From contig CAYQZD010000093.1 of the NCBI GenBank assembly GCA_964421875.1, positions 1-15,333 on the forward strand: DNA of 15,333 nt. The letters are read 5' to 3'. The notes beneath the pieces are model-generated. The model was not told the origin of the DNA. It did no database searches and saw nothing but the letters and a program-made list of their open reading frames with translations. Made by a program: the position numbers and the translations under genes. The first letter of the stretch is position 1. Each line of letters opens with the position of its first letter. The stretch comes from CAYQZD01 sp964421875 (GTDB lineage Bacteria; Electryoneota; Tariuqbacteria; Tariuqbacterales; Tariuqbacteraceae). Of this stretch, positions 12,590-15,333 are shown in pieces.

Positions 12590-14025
12590 TCGCTGTTCTT
12601 ACCAAACAAGTAGCTGACACTAAGGCTGACCACTTCCCGGAAATTTAATTTCACCGGCATCACCCGGAAACGGTAGCAATAGGCTTTCCACAGCTTAGAC
12701 AGGAAATGGTAAAACCGCCCCAGCGGCAGCTTAATCATCTGCCTTATCAACGGCGCGCCCCAGGGGAATTCCACGGCGAAGGGGAGCAGTTTGTGCAGGC
12801 GGTCCAGTTCGTCCTTCTGCGGATTGTCCAGCGACGAGGTTCGGTGCCAGTACATCTGCATATGGTCGAAATCCCCGTCGAAAAAGCCGGCTTCGATAGC
12901 GTAATCGGTCATCTTGGTCTGAGGGTAGGGCATAAAAATCGTGGTTACGGCGTAATCGGTCTTGCACTGCTGGTTGAGTTTCACCGTCTCGAAAGCCATA
13001 TCCACCGTTTCCCCCGGCAGCCCCAGCATATTGAAGGTGTAGAGCTTGATGCCCGCCTCGTGGATATACTCCGCCGCTTTCACTATCTGCTCATTGGACA
13101 TCCGGCGGTTCAGCAGTTCGCGGCGCATCTTTTCGTTGCCGGTTTCCAGCCCCATTGCCAATGTAATACACCCCGCCGCCTTCAATGCCCGGCAAACCTC
13201 CGGATTGGTGGTTTCAGGCCGCGTTGAGCATAAAAAGGGCACTCCCGCCCGGCGGCGGTATTTGTCGCAAAAATCTATCACCCAGTCCTTATCCGCGGTG
13301 AAGCAATCGGTGCCGATATAGAAAAATTGCAGCGGGTAGCGCTCCTTTATCCCTAACACTTCGTCGATGATATGGTCGGGGTCGCGGTGACGCACCCGCT
13401 TCCCGCCGTGATTCTTGTAGAGCTCTTTGTACTTGTAATTGTAGCAATAGGTGCAGGAATAGGGGCAGCCTCGGGCGGTCACCAAACACCGCACCTTGCT
13501 CTTGCGCGCCACCTCGAATTTATAGAAAATGTCCCGCGCCGGGAAAGCGAATTTTTCCAGATTCCGCTCCAGCGGCCTCACCTCGTTGCGGATAATCTCC
13601 CCGTTACGCTTGAACCAGAAGTTGCGCGTCCGGGTGTAATCCTCCCCCTTCGCCGCGGCATCGAGCAGTTCCGCCACTGCTTCTTCACCTTCGCCCCGGC
13701 ACACCGCGTCCACACCCTCGTATTTCACCATCTCGGGAAAAAAGGTAGGATGAGGCCCGCCGAACACGCTGATAAAGTCCGGGCAGTCGCGCTTTAAGCG
13801 CAGGTTGAAGTCTATCAAGGGCTTGTGGAAACCGGTGTAGGCGCAGTAGCCCACGAAATCGGGCCGCCACTCCGACACCATCCGGCTCGCTTCCTCGAAG
13901 TCGTCCGGGACTACATCGACTTGATGTCCTGCGGCGCGCGCCGCTCCCATCACATACAGCATCCCCAGCGGCTCGAATCCGCCGCCCACGGAATCAAGGT
14001 AATCGGTTACGAAGAGAAATTTCAT
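12586..14025 (-). CDS. B12-binding-domain radical SAM protein
   Basis: A 479-aa enzyme. The N-terminal third resembles a cobalamin-binding fold: LFVTDYL, then GGGFEPLGMLYVMGAARAAGH, FGGPHPTFFPE (88-98) and CRGEGEEA (109-116). It lacks the DxHxxG lower-ligand motif, as in many of this class. The radical SAM core carries CPYSCTYC with Cys187, Cys191 and Cys194 binding the 4Fe-4S cluster. GLETGNEKM (292-300) and LGLPGET (334-340) are the usual later barrel motifs. About 90 C-terminal residues (from about 395) match nothing I recognise. Such proteins methylate or rearrange unactivated carbons in lipids, tetrapyrroles or natural products, and the substrate here is unknown. The 4-nt overlap with dusB hints at co-expression. 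No clear Shine-Dalgarno is seen. Confidence 0.92.
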   Translation of the reverse strand: MKFLFVTDYLDSVGGGFEPLGMLYVMGAARAAGHQVDVVPDDFEEASRMVSEWRPDFVGYCAYTGFHKPLIDFNLRLKRDCPDFISVFGGPHPTFFPEMVKYEGVDAVCRGEGEEAVAELLDAAAKGEDYTRTRNFWFKRNGEIIRNEVRPLERNLEKFAFPARDIFYKFEVARKSKVRCLVTARGCPYSCTYCYNYKYKELYKNHGGKRVRHRDPDHIIDEVLGIKERYPLQFFYIGTDCFTADKDWVIDFCDKYRRRAGVPFLCSTRPETTNPEVCRALKAAGCITLAMGLETGNEKMRRELLNRRMSNEQIVKAAEYIHEAGIKLYTFNMLGLPGETVDMAFETVKLNQQCKTDYAVTTIFMPYPQTKMTDYAIEAGFFDGDFDHMQMYWHRTSSLDNPQKDELDRLHKLLPFAVEFPWGAPLIRQMIKLPLGRFYHFLSKLWKAYCYRFRVMPVKLNFREVVSLSVSYLFGKNSE

Positions 14026-14073
14026 CGTTTATAAGATTGCAGTCGTGGTTGTTTTTCGGTGTTTATAAATAAC

Positions 14074-14209
14074 GATTCTAAAAAGAATGTTCTATACGAT
14101 GTCACTCCCGCGAAAGCGGGAGTCCAGTATCTCATATCAATATAGAAAGATGGATTCCGGCTTTCGCTCGGAATGACATTCCCCTTTCTTGCCATTCTTT
14201 CCAAGAATG
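14074..14209. repeat. MITE/REPIN-like element with four hairpins (copy B)
   Basis: Outer hairpins are ATTCT-aaaa-AGAAT (14075-14088) and CATTCTT-tcc-AAGAATG (14193-14209). They are also related to each other as inverted ends. The core, 14101-14177, is bracketed by GTCA and TGAC. It contains ACTCCCGC/GCGGGAGT with a GAAA loop (14104-14123) and a second arm ATTCCG...CGGAAT that has lost perfect symmetry. Order and spacing match copy A at 2234-2367, and 14101-14130 is identical to 2262-2291. Confidence 0.8.
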
Positions 14210-14319
14210 ACATTAAGAATCACTTAAACGAAATAAATTAACAAAATTGATTCAGATAATCAAGTCGAAAGCGAAGAGTTAATCGAAAGAAAAAAACGAT
14301 TGCTGAAGTGTCAGTGCGA

Positions 14320-14337
14320 ATCCGTCGTACGGCGGAT
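14320..14337. repeat. Near-perfect palindrome centred on CGTACG
   Basis: ATCCGTCGT and ACGGCGGAT pair with a single T-G wobble. It resembles the ATCAGCCGT/ACGGCTGAT arm of the 8326-8385 element in size and central GTAC. Confidence 0.6.
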
Positions 14338-14372
14338 GTAGCAAACGCGTTGTTTAACGGAAAAAATTCACT

Positions 14373-14399
14373 GGCTATTACGGCTATTATGGCTATTTT
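14373..14399. repeat. 9-bp tandem triplication (GGCTATTAC-like)
   Basis: Three adjacent units, GGCTATTAC, GGCTATTAT and GGCTATTTT, differ only in the last two bases. They immediately precede a run of hairpins. Confidence 0.75.
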
Positions 14400-14402
14400 T
14401 AG

Positions 14403-14423
14403 GGCGGATCATTCAGATCCGCC
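14403..14423. repeat. Hairpin GGCGGATC/GATCCGCC
   Basis: A perfect 8-bp stem (14403-14410 with 14416-14423) around an ATTCA loop. It lies directly after the 9-bp triplication. Confidence 0.7.
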
Positions 14424-14442
14424 TGTCGCCGGTTGATGGTAG

Positions 14443-14495
14443 GGGCGAACGGCCGTTCGCCCTGCAAAGAAGGATTCCGGCTGCGCCGGAATGAC
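14443..14495. repeat. Adjacent palindromes: GTAGGGGC type plus ATTCCGGC/GCCGGAATGAC
   Basis: GGGCGAACGG/CCGTTCGCCC (14443-14462) is a perfect 20-bp palindrome preceded by GTAG, the same left edge as the repeat at 2058. Eleven nt later ATTCCGGC/GCCGGAAT with loop TGC and a TGAC end (14474-14495) repeats the arm seen at 8364-8385 and 11522-11543. A GTAGGG-type left half thus stands next to a TGAC-type right half, as in a mosaic. Confidence 0.75.
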
Positions 14496-14510
14496 AAATG
14501 GCGGTATTCA

Positions 14511-14538
14511 TTCCCACGCCGGAGCGTGAGAACGAGGG
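14511..14538. repeat. TTCCCACGC...GCGTGAGAACGAG repeat
   Basis: CACGC and GCGTG form a 5-bp stem around CGGA, in a context (TTCCCACGC ... GTGAGAACGAGG) that matches another dispersed bacterial repeat type with TTCCCACGC...GCGTGGGAA arms. It is the last palindrome before the promoter. Confidence 0.5.
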
Positions 14539-14568
14539 GATTGCAAAAACGATTCGACAGAATAATTC

Positions 14569-14597
14569 TTGACAATGCTCTAAAAAAGCGGTATAAT
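14569..14597 (+). promoter_or_regulatory. Perfect consensus sigma70 promoter
   Basis: TTGACA (14569-14574) and TATAAT (14592-14597) are separated by exactly 17 nt. Both boxes and the spacing are ideal. Transcription should start near 14604, giving a leader of about 107 nt before the ATG at 14711. The box lies just downstream of the palindromic repeat island. Confidence 0.75.
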
Positions 14598-14710
14598 AAA
14601 AAGTTAGTAATCATTCAATTACTCAATTTTTCTTTTTCAATGCAAAGCTCACTTGGATTGACCACGACGCTTTGATTTTATGCGCTGCTGAAGATGTATG
14701 GTGAGCCGAG

Positions 14711-15316
14711 ATGAAAAAACTGATAGAGTATCTAATATTCACTGTCTGTGTCTTTATCGCCTCGGTTTCAGTCCAGGCTCAGACCCATGTTTCCGGCGAA
14801 GTTTTTGGAGTATGGGGACCGACCGGTAATCCCTATATTATCGATTCCACTATAGTGATACCGCCGGGGCAATCGCTGACGCTTACGGAAGGCGTCGAGG
14901 TATATTTTAGGGGTGCAGATTCTATCAAAGTCAACGGTGTATTTCAAGTGCTGGGCACAGAGTCCGATTCCATTATCATCGACCGGGCCGGAGATACTTT
15001 CTGGAAAGGTATCTACATTAACTCCAACTTAGACACCTGCAAAATGCAGTATTGCCGGGTATCGGGTTATTCGGACAAGATATATCTTGAAACCGGGCGT
15101 CTGGTCGTTTCTTTCAACACTATATTGTTCAACTACAACGATTATGGTCGTCGTGTTTTCGAAGTTACTTACGCGGATTACTTTCAGCTTGATAATAGCA
15201 GAGTGCGATATCACCCTAATCGAGGACTAATATATGTTTATGGCGCCGATGTGGTTATGCGAAAAAACCGGTTAATAATTGGTTCTCTTTGTGAATTTGT
15301 GGCTCAAAGTATTTGA
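14711..15316 (+). CDS. Secreted beta-helix-like protein, possibly truncated
   Basis: A 201-aa exported protein. Residues 1-23 form a clear signal peptide (MKK, hydrophobic core, VQA before Gln24). The region 28-105 matches the start of FCB-type surface proteins with right-handed beta-helix repeats: VSGEV.GVW, then STIVIPPGQSLTLTEGVEVYF, VNGVFQVLGTESDSIII and FWKGIYI. Later turns (TCKMQYCRVSGY, GLIYVYGADVVMRKN) look like successive helix rungs. Relatives are usually many hundreds of residues long with a C-terminal sorting domain, so a TGA at 15314-15316 suggests early termination, a frameshift or a short version. Only 17 nt follow in the window, so this cannot be settled. GGTGA lies 7 nt upstream of the ATG as a weak ribosome-binding site. 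Confidence 0.75.
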   Translation: MKKLIEYLIFTVCVFIASVSVQAQTHVSGEVFGVWGPTGNPYIIDSTIVIPPGQSLTLTEGVEVYFRGADSIKVNGVFQVLGTESDSIIIDRAGDTFWKGIYINSNLDTCKMQYCRVSGYSDKIYLETGRLVVSFNTILFNYNDYGRRVFEVTYADYFQLDNSRVRYHPNRGLIYVYGADVVMRKNRLIIGSLCEFVAQSI

Positions 15317-15333
15317 CTTTGCTCTCTATCCAA

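Larger units (their letters stand above)
14026..14710. other. Large intergenic repeat island between divergent genes
   Basis: This 685-bp gap separates divergently transcribed genes and is the densest repeat cluster in the window. It holds the four-hairpin element (14074-14209), a near-palindrome (14320-14337), a 9-bp triplication (14373-14399) and four hairpins in 14403-14528. The perfect sigma70 promoter is at 14569-14597. I see no gene in it: the open frames here cross the repeats and resemble nothing. Positions 14210-14319 are A-rich and show no structure I can name. Confidence 0.8.

Noticed and set aside
14026..14710. A possible CRISPR array or integron-like array in the repeat-rich spacer
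   Set aside because: The palindromes differ in sequence and spacing. There are no regular direct repeats with unique spacers, and no cas or integrase gene is present.

Overview
The window looks like chromosomal sequence from a Gram-negative bacterium of the FCB superphylum or a related candidate phylum (Marinimicrobia, Cloacimonetes or Zixibacteria type). This is inferred from three things: a PorV/PorQ-type outer-membrane barrel protein, a histidine kinase with the HQLGTP-type H-box often seen in Bacteroidetes-like lineages, and many dispersed palindromic repeats of the kind seen in such genomes. I cannot name the species. No rRNA, tRNA, CRISPR, prophage or transposase gene was seen.

Layout. 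Positions 199-2009 (+): a PorV/PorQ-like outer-membrane protein followed by a metallo-beta-lactamase-fold hydrolase that starts at TTG behind a strong Shine-Dalgarno. Positions 2388-3509 (-): an MscS-type mechanosensitive channel. Positions 3869-5041 (-): a two-transmembrane sensor histidine kinase with no response regulator beside it. Positions 5135-8323 (-): a YfhO-like multi-membrane protein abutting a SAM methyltransferase with a hydrophobic C-terminal segment, read as one transcription unit with a good sigma70-like promoter at 8440-8468. Positions 8620-11457 (-): an hsp20-lon proteostasis pair 21 nt apart. Positions 11615-14025 (-): a B12-binding radical SAM protein overlapping a DusB-like tRNA-dihydrouridine synthase. 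Positions 14711-15316 (+): a short secreted beta-helix-like protein behind a perfect TTGACA-N17-TATAAT promoter.

The coding content is mostly familiar. The unusual signal is in the spacers: nearly every gap between transcription units holds palindromic elements, while the gaps inside putative operons hold none. Several elements have layered architecture: two GC-rich hairpins bracketed by GTCA...TGAC or GTAGGG...CCCTAC, in some cases set between weaker outer inverted repeats, giving MITE/REPIN-like units of about 90-150 bp. At least three kinds occur twice within 15 kb. One overlaps the 5' end of the yfhO-like gene, and its outer edge lies where that gene's transcript is predicted to begin. 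Another spacer carries two hairpins whose loops are complementary to each other.
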